From assembly GCF_042658845.1 (NCBI RefSeq), contig NZ_JBHSRI010000025.1, positions 310,001-374,000 on the forward strand: a stretch of DNA of 64,000 bases. Direction: 5' to 3'. The stretch is from Paenisporosarcina macmurdoensis. GTDB lineage: Bacteria > Bacillota > Bacilli > Bacillales_A > Planococcaceae. Numbering within the stretch: position 1 is the stretch's first letter; every line of letters begins with the position of its first letter. The notes below the pieces were generated by a model. It worked only from the letters and a program-made list of their open reading frames with translations. It had not been told where the DNA came from and did not search any database. The position numbers and the translations under genes were made by a program. This document shows, piece after piece, positions 33,335 to 43,325 of the stretch.

Positions 33335-35190
33335 GCAAGCTGAAAAAACCACCTCAAAGCGCTGGACCGATGGGGGGGCCTGGTGGCGGTAACATGATGA
33401 TGATGGGACAAAAAGCTAAAGATTTCAAAGGGACTTTGAGACGTCTTTTGTCCTACTTAAAGCCGCGTCAGAACCAATTGATCGCTGTATTTTTTGCTGC
33501 AATCTTAAGTACCTTATTTATGATAGCTGGACCGAAAATTATGGGAACGGCCATTACAGAATTATTTGAAGGAGCTTACGGGAAATTTCAGGGAACACCT
33601 GGAGCCGCCATTAATTTTGATAAAATTGGACAGATTCTTCTAATACTTGCTGGATTGTATGTCTTAAGCAGTCTTTTCAATTACGTTCAACAATATATTA
33701 TGTCTAGTGTTGCACAAGATACGGTGTTTGATCTTCGAGAAGATGTAAATCAAAAACTGGAGAAACTGCCTTTGCAATTTTTTGATGGCCGCTCAAATGG
33801 AGATACACTAAGCCGGATGACCAATGACATCGATACAATTGGTAGTACATTGCAGCAAAGCTTAACGCAGTTCATCACATCCATCATCACCATTGTAGGA
33901 ATCATCATTATGATGTTATCCATAAGCCCTTTATTGACGCTAATCTCAATTGTCAGTTTACCGGTATCCATTTTTGCCATTAAACCTATATTGAAAAGGT
34001 CCCAAAAACATTTTGCTGATCAACAACGCACACTGGGTGAGTTAAACGGGCATATTGAAGAAATGTATACGGGCCATCAAATTGTGAAAGTATTTGGACA
34101 TGAGAAAAAGTCTGGTGCCCAGTTTGATGAGGTCAATGAAGAATTGTATAAAGCGGGTAGCAAAGCTCAGTTTATTTCGGGAATTATCATGCCTATGATG
34201 TTTTTTATCGGGAACTTGAGCTATGTTCTAATTAGCGTCGTTGGAGGAATATTAGTCACGCAACGCGCTATCTCAATAGGTGATATTCAAGCATTTATTA
34301 CGTATTCAAAACAGTTCACTCAACCAATTACACAAACTGCGAACATCGCAAATATTATTCAATCAACAGTTGCTGCAGCTGAACGTGTCTTTGAATTGCT
34401 CGATGAACAAGAAGAAATAAAAGAATCGACATCGGTTAGATTAAATCGAGCAGAAGGTTCCGTTACATTCGAGCATGTAGACTTTGGCTATGGAGATGAC
34501 CTGTTAATTCAAGATATGAACGTTGAAGTATTACCTGGACAGACGGTCGCAATTGTTGGACCAACTGGTGCAGGGAAAACAACGATGATCAACCTCTTGA
34601 TGCGATTTTATGAACTAAAAGGTGGGAGAATTAAGATTGATGGGCTTGATACAAGGGGTATGTCCCGAAGCGATCTTCGAAAGAATTTCGGGATGGTCCT
34701 TCAAGATACTTGGCTCTTTAATGGAACGATTAAAGACAATATCGCTTATGGGAAAAATGGTGCAACAGACGAAGAAATTTTCGAAGCTGCACGCACAGCT
34801 CATGCTGATCACTTCATTCGAACACTACCAGATAGCTATGACACAGTCTTAAACGAAGAAGCATCAAATATTTCTCAAGGACAAAAGCAGCTTCTGACCA
34901 TCGCGCGAGCAGTTCTAGCTGATCCGCCAATTATGATTTTGGATGAAGCAACGTCGAGCGTGGATACGCGGACCGAAGTCTTTATACAGAAGGCAATGAA
35001 CCGCTTAATGGAAGGGCGAACTAGTTTTGTTATTGCCCATCGTTTATCGACCATTAAAGACGCTGATTTGATTCTCGTGATGGATCAAGGTCAATTGATT
35101 GAGCAGGGTACACATTCAGAACTTATAGAGAAAGATGGTTTTTACGCGGATCTTTATAATAGCCAATTCACTGAAAAAGTAGCGGGATAA
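33331..35190 (+). CDS. heterodimeric ABC exporter subunit 2 (YfiC-like)
   Basis: A 619-residue half transporter. An unusual Gly/Met-rich N-terminus (GPMGGPGGGNMMMMGQK) precedes the membrane domain. In the NBD, Walker A GPTGAGKTT and Walker B MILDEATSSVD are canonical, but the signature is NISQGQKQL rather than LSGGQ. Together the two subunits give one full and one degenerate ATP site. It overlaps subunit 1 by 4 nt. Drug or peptide export is likely; substrate unknown. Confidence 0.87.
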   Translation: MSKLKKPPQSAGPMGGPGGGNMMMMGQKAKDFKGTLRRLLSYLKPRQNQLIAVFFAAILSTLFMIAGPKIMGTAITELFEGAYGKFQGTPGAAINFDKIGQILLILAGLYVLSSLFNYVQQYIMSSVAQDTVFDLREDVNQKLEKLPLQFFDGRSNGDTLSRMTNDIDTIGSTLQQSLTQFITSIITIVGIIIMMLSISPLLTLISIVSLPVSIFAIKPILKRSQKHFADQQRTLGELNGHIEEMYTGHQIVKVFGHEKKSGAQFDEVNEELYKAGSKAQFISGIIMPMMFFIGNLSYVLISVVGGILVTQRAISIGDIQAFITYSKQFTQPITQTANIANIIQSTVAAAERVFELLDEQEEIKESTSVRLNRAEGSVTFEHVDFGYGDDLLIQDMNVEVLPGQTVAIVGPTGAGKTTMINLLMRFYELKGGRIKIDGLDTRGMSRSDLRKNFGMVLQDTWLFNGTIKDNIAYGKNGATDEEIFEAARTAHADHFIRTLPDSYDTVLNEEASNISQGQKQLLTIARAVLADPPIMILDEATSSVDTRTEVFIQKAMNRLMEGRTSFVIAHRLSTIKDADLILVMDQGQLIEQGTHSELIEKDGFYADLYNSQFTEKVAG

Positions 35191-35209
35191 ATGTCTATGT
35201 GGAATAACG

Positions 35210-35246
35210 AGAATCTAGCAACGAAACAGTTGCTAGATTCTTTTTT
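35210..35246 (+). terminator. terminator of the marR-exporter operon
   Basis: Arms AGAATCTAGCAAC and GTTGCTAGATTCT followed by a T-run. Confidence 0.85.
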
Positions 35247-35543
35247 ATCTAAGTATGAACGTGTAACTAATTTGGATAAGTGATTATTATGCGAATCTTT
35301 CTGTAGTTCGAGCCAATAGCAGTAATAAGGTTTGAATCTTATAAGAATAGACGTAAACTTCTAATTGACTAAAAAACTTGAATGGCCCCAGCCGCTGCCG
35401 ATTGGTGGGTTTTACTGATGGGATTATTGATGAGTGCATGCTCAGTTGGAAAATATGAGCGCGAATTAGGGAAATAAGGTAGCCAACTTGGAATCGAGAT
35501 ATTCTTAGTGACTGAACGAAGTATGAGCCTAATAGATAAATTC
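35247..35543. other. intergenic gap, no supported gene
   Basis: A 31-codon frame at 35382-35477 (starting M-A-P-A-A-A-D-W-W) has no ribosome site. The C+G-rich run around 35385-35405 stands out from its surroundings but matches nothing I know. No repeats were seen. Confidence 0.5.
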
Positions 35544-35586
35544 AAAAAAGACGCTCCATTTCCAAAAGGAAATAGAACGTCTTTTT
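35544..35586. terminator. terminator after ilvE
   Basis: Arms AAAAAAGACGctccATTTCC and GGAAATagaaCGTCTTTTT, with T-runs on both strands. Confidence 0.75.
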
Positions 35587-35594
35587 ATTTGATT

Positions 35595-36719
35595 TTATGG
35601 AATTTCTATCATGTCCTGAGATTCGATTGGACTAAAGTACTTAATGCTAGGCACTTCTACAACCCAACCGAATGGATCTTCTAGTGCTCCTGTTTGAATC
35701 CCTGTTAATGTGTCGTACAATTTTTGGGAGACTTCGCCCGTTTGTCCATTATTAATGGTCATTTTTTCATTGTTCCAGAATAATTCGCCAACGGGTGCAA
35801 TCACAGCTGCTGTACCTGTACCGAATGCTTCTTCGAGTTTCCCATCTACGTAGGCTTGCTTAATTTCATCAATTGAAATACGACGTTCTGTTACCGGTAC
35901 GCCCCAATAGCGGAGTAATTGAAGAATAGATTTACGTGTAATTCCTTCTAAAATACTGCCGTTTATCATAGGAGTCACTACTTCTCCGTCAATTTTAAAG
36001 AAGATATTCATACTGCCGACTTCTTCAATATATTTACGCTCAACACCATCAAGCCATAGAACTTGAGAATAACCTTTTTCACCAGATTGTTGTTGTGCTT
36101 TTAAACTAGAGGCATAGTTACCACCCGTTTTTGCTGTTCCGGTGCCACCTGCAACTGCGCGAACAAATTCATTTTCAACAGAAATCTTAATAGGTGAAAG
36201 TCCCTCTTTGTAATATGAGCCTACAGGAGACAGGATAATAATGAATTGATAATGTGTAGATGGTGCTACGCCTAAATAGCTTTCAGTTGAAATGATAAAT
36301 GGGCGAATATATAAAGAGGTATCTGCTGCTTTAGGAATCCATTCACGATCAACTTGAATGAGCTGCTTTAGTGCTTGTAATGCAAGATCTTCATCAATAT
36401 GAGGAATGCATAAACGATCATTTGATTGATTAAATCTCTTAAAGTTTTGATCAGGTCTGAATAATAGTACTTGCTCTTTTTTTGTCAAATATGCCTTTAA
36501 GCCTTCGAAAACCGACTGTCCGTAGTGGAAAATAGCTGATGCAGGATCTAATGAAATATTTTGATATGGAATGATACGGGCGTCATGCCAACCGATGTCA
36601 ACTGAATAATCCAATATAAACATATGATCGGTAAATGTTTTACCGAATTGCAGTTTCTCAGCTTGCGGTTTTTCCTTTTTCGCAGTGCTTAAAGTTACAT
36701 TAATATTGTAAGTCGTCAT
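35595..36719 (-). CDS. ilvE: branched-chain amino acid aminotransferase
   Basis: A 374-residue fold-IV PLP aminotransferase of the long BCAT type, making and degrading Leu, Ile and Val. ASAIFHYGQSVFEGLKAYLT (60-79), the PLP lysine K197 in TGTAKTGGNYASS, the YIEEVGSMNIFF block and GTGTAAVIAPVG are family marks. ATG 36719 has AAGGAGATGG. ilvD is divergent across 310 bp, and a CodY-like box lies upstream. Confidence 0.92.
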   Translation of the reverse strand: MTTYNINVTLSTAKKEKPQAEKLQFGKTFTDHMFILDYSVDIGWHDARIIPYQNISLDPASAIFHYGQSVFEGLKAYLTKKEQVLLFRPDQNFKRFNQSNDRLCIPHIDEDLALQALKQLIQVDREWIPKAADTSLYIRPFIISTESYLGVAPSTHYQFIIILSPVGSYYKEGLSPIKISVENEFVRAVAGGTGTAKTGGNYASSLKAQQQSGEKGYSQVLWLDGVERKYIEEVGSMNIFFKIDGEVVTPMINGSILEGITRKSILQLLRYWGVPVTERRISIDEIKQAYVDGKLEEAFGTGTAAVIAPVGELFWNNEKMTINNGQTGEVSQKLYDTLTGIQTGALEDPFGWVVEVPSIKYFSPIESQDMIEIP

Positions 36720-36799
36720 AGTGCCATCTCCTTGTTTTTGTAATTACGGGGATTCAGATAACCCACAATAGTTAAACTGTATTATACATCTTTTCAGAA

Positions 36800-36814
36800 T
36801 ATTTTCACAAAAAA
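36800..36814. promoter_or_regulatory. CodY-like box between ilvE and ilvD
   Basis: The 15-mer TATTTTCACAAAAAA matches the CodY consensus AATTTTCWGAAAATT at 11 positions. It lies 80 bp before ilvE in the divergent ilvE-ilvD region, both typical CodY targets. The A+T-rich remainder up to 37010 holds no gene, T-box or other riboswitch that I can see. Confidence 0.5.
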
Positions 36815-37029
36815 TTTTTTTGAAATAAAATGGACAAGTTTTTGCTGGATTCTTTCTGAGTAAAAACTTGTTAAAACAAAGATAAAAATGATTAATTCGA
36901 GTGAAATAAGAAAATTTAGTTAAAAAGAACTGTTTTTCATGAAACCCACATGTGAAAATTAAATTTTAAATTAATTGAATTATAGGAAAATACCTTTATA
37001 ATGGAAAAAACGAAAGGACAGGATGCTGT

Positions 37030-38715
37030 ATGAAAAAGGATTTGAGGATTAATAGTAAGGTATTTAGTGAGGGCGCGATGAAGGCTCCAAATCGTGCCAT
37101 GTTAAGAGCAGTGGGTGTAACAGATGAAGATTTTAAGAAGCCGATGATTGGTGTCGCTAGCACTTGGAGTGAAGTAACACCGTGTAATATACATATTCAT
37201 GATTTAGCTGTCAGTGCCAAAAAAGGTGCTAGGGAAGCGGGCGGCGTACCGTTTATCTTTAATACAATCACAGTATCGGATGGCATTTCTATGGGAACGG
37301 AAGGTATGCGTTATTCATTGCCTAGCCGGGATGTTATCGCAGATTCTATTGAAACGGTAGTCGGAGCAGAGAGTCTCGATGGACTCGTGGCAATTGGAGG
37401 CTGTGATAAAAATATTCCTGGCTGTTTAATCGCAATTGCGAATGCAGATGTGCCATCGGTATTTGTTTATGGAGGAACCATTTCTCCAGGTATACATAAT
37501 GGTGAAAATATTGATATTGTTTCCGTTTTTGAAGGCGTTGGTCGTCATAATAATGGAGACATAAGTGATGATACACTTCGGAAAATCGAATGCAATGCAT
37601 GTCCTGGAGCGGGTTCTTGCGGTGGGATGTATACAGCAAATACGATGGCATCTGCTGCAGAGGCCATGGGTATTAGTCTCCCAGGCAGTTCTTCGAATCC
37701 TGCAGAGTCCGAGTTAAAGCTACAAGATTGTGCCGCTGCTGGAGCTGCTGTTTATAACTTGCTAGAGAAAGAGATTTATCCGAAAGATATTATGACAAAA
37801 GAAGCTTTTGAAAATGCAATTACCGTTGTTATGGCTCTTGGCGGTTCAACGAATGCTGTTCTGCATCTACTGTCCATTGCACACGCCATTGAAGTGGATT
37901 TAGACATTGATGATTTTAACCGAATTCAAAAGAAAACACCTCATATTGCTGATCTGAAGCCAAGTGGTAAATACGTCATGGAAGATTTGCACAGGGCTGG
38001 CGGGGTTCAAGCCGTGATGAAAGCGTTGTTAGAAGCTGGCTATCTTCATGGAGACTGCATGACCGTTACCGGTAAAACAATGGCTGAAAACTTGAAGGAT
38101 GCACCAAGTCTGACAGAAGGACAGCAAGTCATTTTACCGTTTGATAAGCCATATAGAGAAGATGGACCACTGATTGTTATAAAAGGTAATTTGTCTCCTA
38201 GCGGTGCAGTAGCAAAAGTATCTGGCGTAAAAGTAAAACAACATACGGGACCAGCTCGAGTTTTTAATACAGAAAAAGCAGCAACAGCTGCAGTTATGGC
38301 CAATGAAATTAACGAAGGGGATGTTTTAGTCATCCGCTATGTAGGTCCAAAAGGTGGTCCAGGAATGCCTGAAATGTTGTCCATATCGGCCATTCTTGTC
38401 GGAAAAGGTATGGGTGAAAAAGTTGCCCTCATAACTGATGGTAGATTCTCTGGTGGAACGCACGGGCTGGTAGTTGGCCATATTGCGCCGGAAGCCCAAG
38501 TTGGAGGACCTATTGCGTTATTGATAGAAGGCGATATCATCACGATTGATTCTGACAAACAAGAGATTTCCGTAGATGTATCAGATGCCGTACTTGAAGA
38601 GAGACAGAAACAATGGGTAGCCCCTCCACTTTATAAAAAAGGTGTACTCGGGAAATATGCTCACAATGTTTCATGTTCATCAAAAGGCGCGGTTACGGAT
38701 TTTTTAAATAGATAG
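37030..38715 (+). CDS. ilvD: dihydroxy-acid dehydratase
   Basis: A 561-residue Fe-S dehydratase forming 2-oxo acids in branched-chain amino acid synthesis. Cluster cysteines sit in PCNIHIHDLA, GGCDKNIPGCL and CNACPGAGSCGGMYTANTM; GGSTNAVLHL and the C-terminal LITDGRFSGGTHGLVVGHIA are signature blocks. Full length, strong ribosome site (AAAGGACAGGATG). Confidence 0.95.
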   Translation: MKKDLRINSKVFSEGAMKAPNRAMLRAVGVTDEDFKKPMIGVASTWSEVTPCNIHIHDLAVSAKKGAREAGGVPFIFNTITVSDGISMGTEGMRYSLPSRDVIADSIETVVGAESLDGLVAIGGCDKNIPGCLIAIANADVPSVFVYGGTISPGIHNGENIDIVSVFEGVGRHNNGDISDDTLRKIECNACPGAGSCGGMYTANTMASAAEAMGISLPGSSSNPAESELKLQDCAAAGAAVYNLLEKEIYPKDIMTKEAFENAITVVMALGGSTNAVLHLLSIAHAIEVDLDIDDFNRIQKKTPHIADLKPSGKYVMEDLHRAGGVQAVMKALLEAGYLHGDCMTVTGKTMAENLKDAPSLTEGQQVILPFDKPYREDGPLIVIKGNLSPSGAVAKVSGVKVKQHTGPARVFNTEKAATAAVMANEINEGDVLVIRYVGPKGGPGMPEMLSISAILVGKGMGEKVALITDGRFSGGTHGLVVGHIAPEAQVGGPIALLIEGDIITIDSDKQEISVDVSDAVLEERQKQWVAPPLYKKGVLGKYAHNVSCSSKGAVTDFLNR

Positions 38716-38743
38716 TTACTGCAGTGGATTCTAGAAAAATCAT

Positions 38744-38777
38744 AAAGGAGCTTGGAGATTTTTATCCAAGCTCCTTT
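38744..38777. terminator. terminator after ilvD
   Basis: Perfect arms AAAGGAGCTTGGA and TCCAAGCTCCTTT with an 8-nt loop. Confidence 0.85.
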
Positions 38778-38928
38778 ATTTCATTTTTTCATAGAGCCAA
38801 GGAATACCTTGAAAGAAAATGATACCTAGAATAACTGCGAAAAATAGTGATTTCTCAATAACATCTGTTAAATATAAACAAACCAAAACAAGTATAAAGA
38901 AAAGTCTCCAATACAAAACCATGTTGTT
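38776..38928 (-). CDS. small membrane protein, about 50 residues
   Basis: The minus strand encodes a hydrophobic product: MVLYWRLFFILVLVCLYLTD from ATG 38922 (or two codons earlier, TTG 38928), then a second hydrophobic stretch and the charged end YEKMK. The ribosome site is poor (GTAGGGA). The pattern of two membrane segments with charged ends argues for a real small protein, but coding evidence is limited. Confidence 0.35.
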   Translation of the reverse strand, partial: NNMVLYWRLFFILVLVCLYLTDVIEKSLFFAVILGIIFFQGIPWLYEKMK

Positions 38929-39044
38929 CAAAATATCCCTACTTCCACTGCTATATAAGAAGCTACTTCTTACTTGAATAAAAAAGACATTCCACTTTGA
39001 TTAAGTTAGCTCGCTTAATTTCCTTCAGTTTGAATTTCATTTTT

Positions 39045-39250
39045 TCATTTAACATATGTGTAGAGTAATTGAACAATAAGTATGACAAATAATGCTGTAA
39101 CCAGAATTAAGGTAGGTTGACTAGCATCCCCGACATTAACATTTGTATGGTTAAAAAAATAGTTACAGGTACCATCCATAAAGTTCTAATTAATTTCTTT
39201 TTATAATTCAACTTCCAATATATAAAACCACCATCACGACCATTTTTCAT
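39045..39250 (-). pseudogene. small membrane protein gene with a one-base deletion
   Basis: ATG 39250, 9 nt after AAGGTGA, begins MKNGRDGGFIYWKLNYKKKL followed by IRTLWMVPVTIF. In the original frame it ends soon after; shifting at the A7/T7 run (39153-39159) gives VNVGDASQPTLILVTALFVI and a final YTYVK before the stop at 39045. Adding one T to the run joins both halves into a two-helix protein of 68 residues. Either a real frameshift or a homopolymer error. Confidence 0.5.
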
Positions 39251-39335
39251 TGCAACAACTCACCTTATTATTAAGGATGTATATTCAGGTCATTTCATAT
39301 TCGACTACCTAACCCGTTTCTGATTTTCCTATAGT

Positions 39336-40174
39336 TTAGGATTTAATCAAATTGTTAACCATGCATGCAAACTTGTCGGGTTCTTCTGTAAACGGGAAGT
39401 GGTTACTGTCGGTGAATATGATCAGTTTTGCATTAGGAATGGCATAGGCAATTTGTTTTGAAAAGACAAGAGGACATTGTGCATCATGTTCCCCACAATA
39501 GACTGTAGTTGGTATCGTAAAGTGGAGAGGTATGCAGTTAAATCATAGGTAGGAAGTTCTGTATAAGAATAATAATCAAGTCTAGCTGATACGACACTTC
39601 CACTATTAGGTACATTAAAATATTGGTCATACTTTTCAGGTTGATAAATTGACATTTCGGTCCATTCACGTCCAACTGCTCTTTTTATGTCTGTAGGTGT
39701 GTGAGGATTATTTAATAGACCAAATATTTCTAGCAGTCGTTCGTTATGAGGATTTTCTTTACAATAGATGCTGTCAAGGTGATTCATATACTCGTTTGAA
39801 GCTGCAGCTCCACCAATGACGATTTCACTGAGTGATTGTGGTAATTGAATCGCGTAAACGAGCCCTAACATACCTCCAGTGGAATGACCTGCAAATGCCC
39901 ATTTTTTAAAATGAAGAGCTTCACGAATGGCATCCAAATCTTTGATTGATTCCTCCATACATAAATCATTTTTATGTAATGATTTTACCGAATTCCCAGC
40001 TCCTCGTAAATTAACGAGATAGACTGAGTATTGATTCGTAAATGAGTTAGCGAAAGTATTTCCATTTGAATTGAAGGCACTATATAGGTGGGTTACACAG
40101 ATAGGTTCGCCTGATCCTTTCACAAAAAATTCAAAAGAACCTCTTTGCGTTTCAATAAAATGTTGAGTCCACAT
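39336..40174 (-). pseudogene. alpha/beta hydrolase, frameshifted near the C-terminus
   Basis: ATG 40174 (AGGAGG 6 nt upstream) begins an alpha/beta hydrolase: VYLVNLRGAGNS, nucleophile elbow FAGHSTGGMLG and an acidic-lid region. The ORF stops at 39422 with a nonsense tail. From about 39515 the next frame restores the family end: IPTTVYCGEHDAQCP (catalytic Asp) and FTDSNHFPFTEEP (catalytic His), ending at 39336. A one-base deletion near 39513-39521 therefore removes Asp and His from the product. The restored enzyme would be about 279 residues. Confidence 0.75.
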
Positions 40175-40411
40175 ATTTATCCTCCTGATTGCTCTAAATT
40201 TTGAAGAAAGGTTAGATCTGTTTAAATTCAGTAGTCTTTTCTGTGTGGAGATGGTAATTCTTTTGTTCTCATCCATTATGCCATTTTATTACAATTATAC
40301 GTTAAACTAAGTTAAAGTGCAGGTGAAATTATAAAATTCTAAATATATCCATTTTTTAGTTGAAAACTCATTGGGATATTATGTATAATAAAGAAATTGG
40401 AGGAGTTTAAA

Positions 40412-41056
40412 TTGAAAAGCACAGGTATGGTTGTGGGATATAGAGATATGCAAGTGCCGTTTTCTTTAGTAAGTGAAGAAGAGAACTCAAAGAATTTAGT
40501 TGTATTTTTACCTGGCGCCGCGTATTCCGTTCAAAGCCCTGCGTTTCATTATTCACAAGAGATTTTCTTAGATCACTCCTTTGATGTACTACAGGTTAAT
40601 TATCGATACAACGATAAAGCCTATAATGAATTCAGTAAAGAAGAGCTAAGTGAAGCTATTAAACATGATGTAAGAACAGTGTTGGATAAGGTTTTAACAG
40701 ATATATCTTATGAGAAATTTTATTTTGTAGGTAAGTCACTTGGTACCATTGCGATGAGTTCGGAATTAAATCGGGCCATTTTTAGAGAAGCTCATGCGAT
40801 TTGGTTAACTCCATTACTACATCGAGACGATGTTTTTGCAGCAATGGTAAATAATGAAAATCGAGGATTATGTATTATCGGAGACAACGACCGCTGTTAT
40901 GTTGAAGAGAGATTCGATCAATTAAAAAACAAATCAAATCTCGTGGCGAAGTTGCTTCCAAATGTTAACCATAGTTTGGAGTACGACCACAATATGGTTG
41001 AATCTATCGATATATTGAAAGAAGTTATAAAAGATATTCAAGAATTTGTTGTTTAG
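40412..41056 (+). CDS. alpha/beta hydrolase
   Basis: A 214-residue serine hydrolase: LVVFLPGAAYSVQSP oxyanion region, FYFVGKSLGTIAMSSEL with the nucleophile Ser, LCIIGDNDRCY (Asp) and NVNHSLEY (His). TTG 40412 is preferred, 7 nt after GGAGG; the TTG at 40397 precedes that site. It is 16 nt upstream of signal peptidase I on the same strand and may be co-transcribed. Substrate unknown. Confidence 0.75.
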   Translation: MKSTGMVVGYRDMQVPFSLVSEEENSKNLVVFLPGAAYSVQSPAFHYSQEIFLDHSFDVLQVNYRYNDKAYNEFSKEELSEAIKHDVRTVLDKVLTDISYEKFYFVGKSLGTIAMSSELNRAIFREAHAIWLTPLLHRDDVFAAMVNNENRGLCIIGDNDRCYVEERFDQLKNKSNLVAKLLPNVNHSLEYDHNMVESIDILKEVIKDIQEFVV

Positions 41057-41072
41057 TTGAGGGGATATTCTT

Positions 41073-41600
41073 ATGAGTGAAAGCAGTAAAAAGGAAGTGT
41101 GGTCTTGGGTTAAAGCGGTTTTGTTAGGTTTAGCCATCGCTTTTATTTGCCGTGAATTTATTTTAGCGCCAGTAAAGGTTGAGGGGAAGTCTATGATGCC
41201 TACTTTTGAAGATAATAACCGAATTATTGTTTCCAAAATGAGCAAGGTTGAGCGCTTTGATATGATCGTCTTCCATTCTCCAGTTTCAAATGAAGATTAT
41301 ATAAAACGAGTCATCGGACTCCCAGGAGATATCGTCGAAGTGCAGGATGATGTTTTACATATTAATAACATCATATACGATGAACCTTACTTACAAGAGA
41401 ATAAAGAAATGCTCTCAACACAAGAACAATTAACTGACGATTTTAAGGTGACAGTTCCTGAAGGGGCATTATATGTAATGGGAGATAATCGAAAGAAAAG
41501 CAGTGACAGCCGAGAAATCGGATTTATCACAGAAGATGCAATAGTGGGTGAAGTAAAGTTTCGATTTTTCCCTTTTACTGAATTTGGTACACTCGAATAA
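41073..41600 (+). CDS. sipS: type I signal peptidase
   Basis: A 175-residue single-span membrane protease that cleaves signal peptides outside the membrane. N-terminal helix (about 9-32), catalytic S40 in VEGKSMMPT, catalytic K78 in YIKRVIGLPGD, and GDNRKKSSDSRE in box E. Length is that of the Gram-positive SipS/SipT class; the symbol is by resemblance. Confidence 0.9.
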   Translation: MSESSKKEVWSWVKAVLLGLAIAFICREFILAPVKVEGKSMMPTFEDNNRIIVSKMSKVERFDMIVFHSPVSNEDYIKRVIGLPGDIVEVQDDVLHINNIIYDEPYLQENKEMLSTQEQLTDDFKVTVPEGALYVMGDNRKKSSDSREIGFITEDAIVGEVKFRFFPFTEFGTLE

Positions 41601-41665
41601 CATGAGCCTTTTGTGATTTTGACAAGCAACATTAAATAATTATCCTCAAACAATGGAGGGGAAAC

Positions 41666-41848
41666 ATGAAAACGTCAACTGGATTATTAATTCTAATTGC
41701 CATTATGCATTTCATTACGCTTTCCAATATCACTCTTTTTGACGGGAGATGGAATGGTATAGCTATGTGGTTAAATACTGGACTTTTTATTGCAGCCATT
41801 GCGTTTTATTTTATGGAAAGAACAAATAGCAAAAGCCAAGTTCTTTGA
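41666..41848 (+). CDS. small two-helix membrane protein
   Basis: A 60-residue protein with hydrophobic segments at about 5-24 and 30-49, a polar loop FDGRWNGIAM between them, and a basic tail. Ribosome site TGGAGGGG. Not recognised beyond its membrane topology. Confidence 0.6.
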   Translation: MKTSTGLLILIAIMHFITLSNITLFDGRWNGIAMWLNTGLFIAAIAFYFMERTNSKSQVL

Positions 41849-41876
41849 GCAATAGTTCTATCTCCTCAATTCACAT

Positions 41877-43160
41877 TTATTCCGTTTCTGTTTCACGATG
41901 ATTTTTCATTCGATTGTGCAACAGGCCATCTGTCTGTTCATTTTCTCCAGTGATAAAATCAGTCATATAGTATGTTAAATACTTTCCGTAGTTGTTTTCA
42001 GTTTTCAACAACAGTTCATCGACATAATAAGCACCTTTTGGTAATTGATCTAAAAGCAATACAGAAAGAGAAGCATATACGCCACAAGCTACTTGAAAGT
42101 AAGTGGCATTTGTTTTGTATTTAGAAAAGGTGGCTTCATTGCTCAACACATTATACATGTATCGTTCTTTGTCTGAATATACGAGTAGGACACCTACTAA
42201 ATCCTCCCCATCCAAAGCTGCATCTTGCGGGTCCAGTACCTTCTTCTCAAAATTCCACAATTTATCCACATCATCTAAATTGCTACGAATCAAATTAGTT
42301 GTATGGTCATTCACTTTGTACAAGAATCCGCCTTCCATATCAAATAGTTTGCCTAGCGTATACACTTCTTCATGTGCCATTAAACAACCATGAAATTTTA
42401 TGTTGCCTAATGTTACCTTGAATTCAAGATCATAGACTTTTTCATATAAGAAGAGGGGGTTCTTGTGCTTCATAAACATTGGATAGCCCAGTATAGCTTC
42501 ATCTAGGAAACATTCGGGTGCCCATGTGGTATAGATGACGTTCTTCTTAGCAAATTGCTTTTTCTTATAAAACGAGTTGTCATGCTCTACGATATAACAA
42601 CCAATGGGTTGATTTTCTGTTGAATCTGTCTTTAAAAGTTCAAGAGCCATCCATTGCACAACACCTGGATTCATTCCCGACCCGATAATAGCTGTTGAAT
42701 TTAAAATTTTGTCTTTATGTTTTTCTAGTTGCCTTAACCTTTCTAATAAGCCAAATCCTTCATAGAGTTCTTCATTTTCGTCAATCATCGTATTCTCTAA
42801 TGCGGTATTGACATAGCTGATGCCAAGTTGATCGCAACAGTGAATCATCTCGATTGTGTCTGCCCAGGAAAGGTCGATGACAATGGATGTCTGGGTTTGT
42901 ATTAGATGATTAGTAAAATGCGTAGTGTCTTTTAAATCGAATTCATGGTAAATAAATTTATCTTGTATATGTGGATAAGATAATGAATAGATCGATACGT
43001 CTTTCTGTTGATTGTCGATTAAATGTATGATGCAATTATTCACTTGACGATGAATTGGATCTTTCGCATCTTGTGCGGAGGTATTTAAGATAGATAGTAT
43101 TCCGTTCGCCACACCACCTGCACTACCAAGTATTGTTATAATAATTTTATTTTGATTCAT
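41877..43160 (-). CDS. saccharopine dehydrogenase / homospermidine synthase-like oxidoreductase
   Basis: A 427-residue protein with an N-terminal Rossmann motif (ITILGSAGGVANGI, 9-22), then SSMNPGVVQWMALELL-like IGSGMNPGVVQWMALELL, a central domain, and LDGEDLVGVLLVYSDKERYM near the C-terminal third. These features recall homospermidine synthases and saccharopine-dehydrogenase-like enzymes. No polyamine or lysine gene is nearby, so substrate is undecided. ATG 43160 with AAGAGG. Confidence 0.6.
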   Translation of the reverse strand: MNQNKIIITILGSAGGVANGILSILNTSAQDAKDPIHRQVNNCIIHLIDNQQKDVSIYSLSYPHIQDKFIYHEFDLKDTTHFTNHLIQTQTSIVIDLSWADTIEMIHCCDQLGISYVNTALENTMIDENEELYEGFGLLERLRQLEKHKDKILNSTAIIGSGMNPGVVQWMALELLKTDSTENQPIGCYIVEHDNSFYKKKQFAKKNVIYTTWAPECFLDEAILGYPMFMKHKNPLFLYEKVYDLEFKVTLGNIKFHGCLMAHEEVYTLGKLFDMEGGFLYKVNDHTTNLIRSNLDDVDKLWNFEKKVLDPQDAALDGEDLVGVLLVYSDKERYMYNVLSNEATFSKYKTNATYFQVACGVYASLSVLLLDQLPKGAYYVDELLLKTENNYGKYLTYYMTDFITGENEQTDGLLHNRMKNHRETETE

Positions 43161-43244
43161 TACAAAACCTCTTTTTAGTTTTATACATAATCTATGTAAT
43201 AAAAGAGGAATGCTATAGGTAGTTTATTAAAAATGAATGATTGC

Positions 43245-43293
43245 TATAGAAACGAAAAAACCTACAACTATGTGTAGGTTTTTCGTTTCTATA
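43245..43293. terminator. bidirectional terminator
   Basis: Long arms (TATAGAAACGAAAAAACCTACA-type, 43245-43266, and its inverse, 43272-43293) with a short loop. It terminates the minus-strand YhcN-like gene upstream. Confidence 0.75.
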
Positions 43294-43325
43294 GGATTTC
43301 GTATTAGTATAAACAGGGAGTGGGG

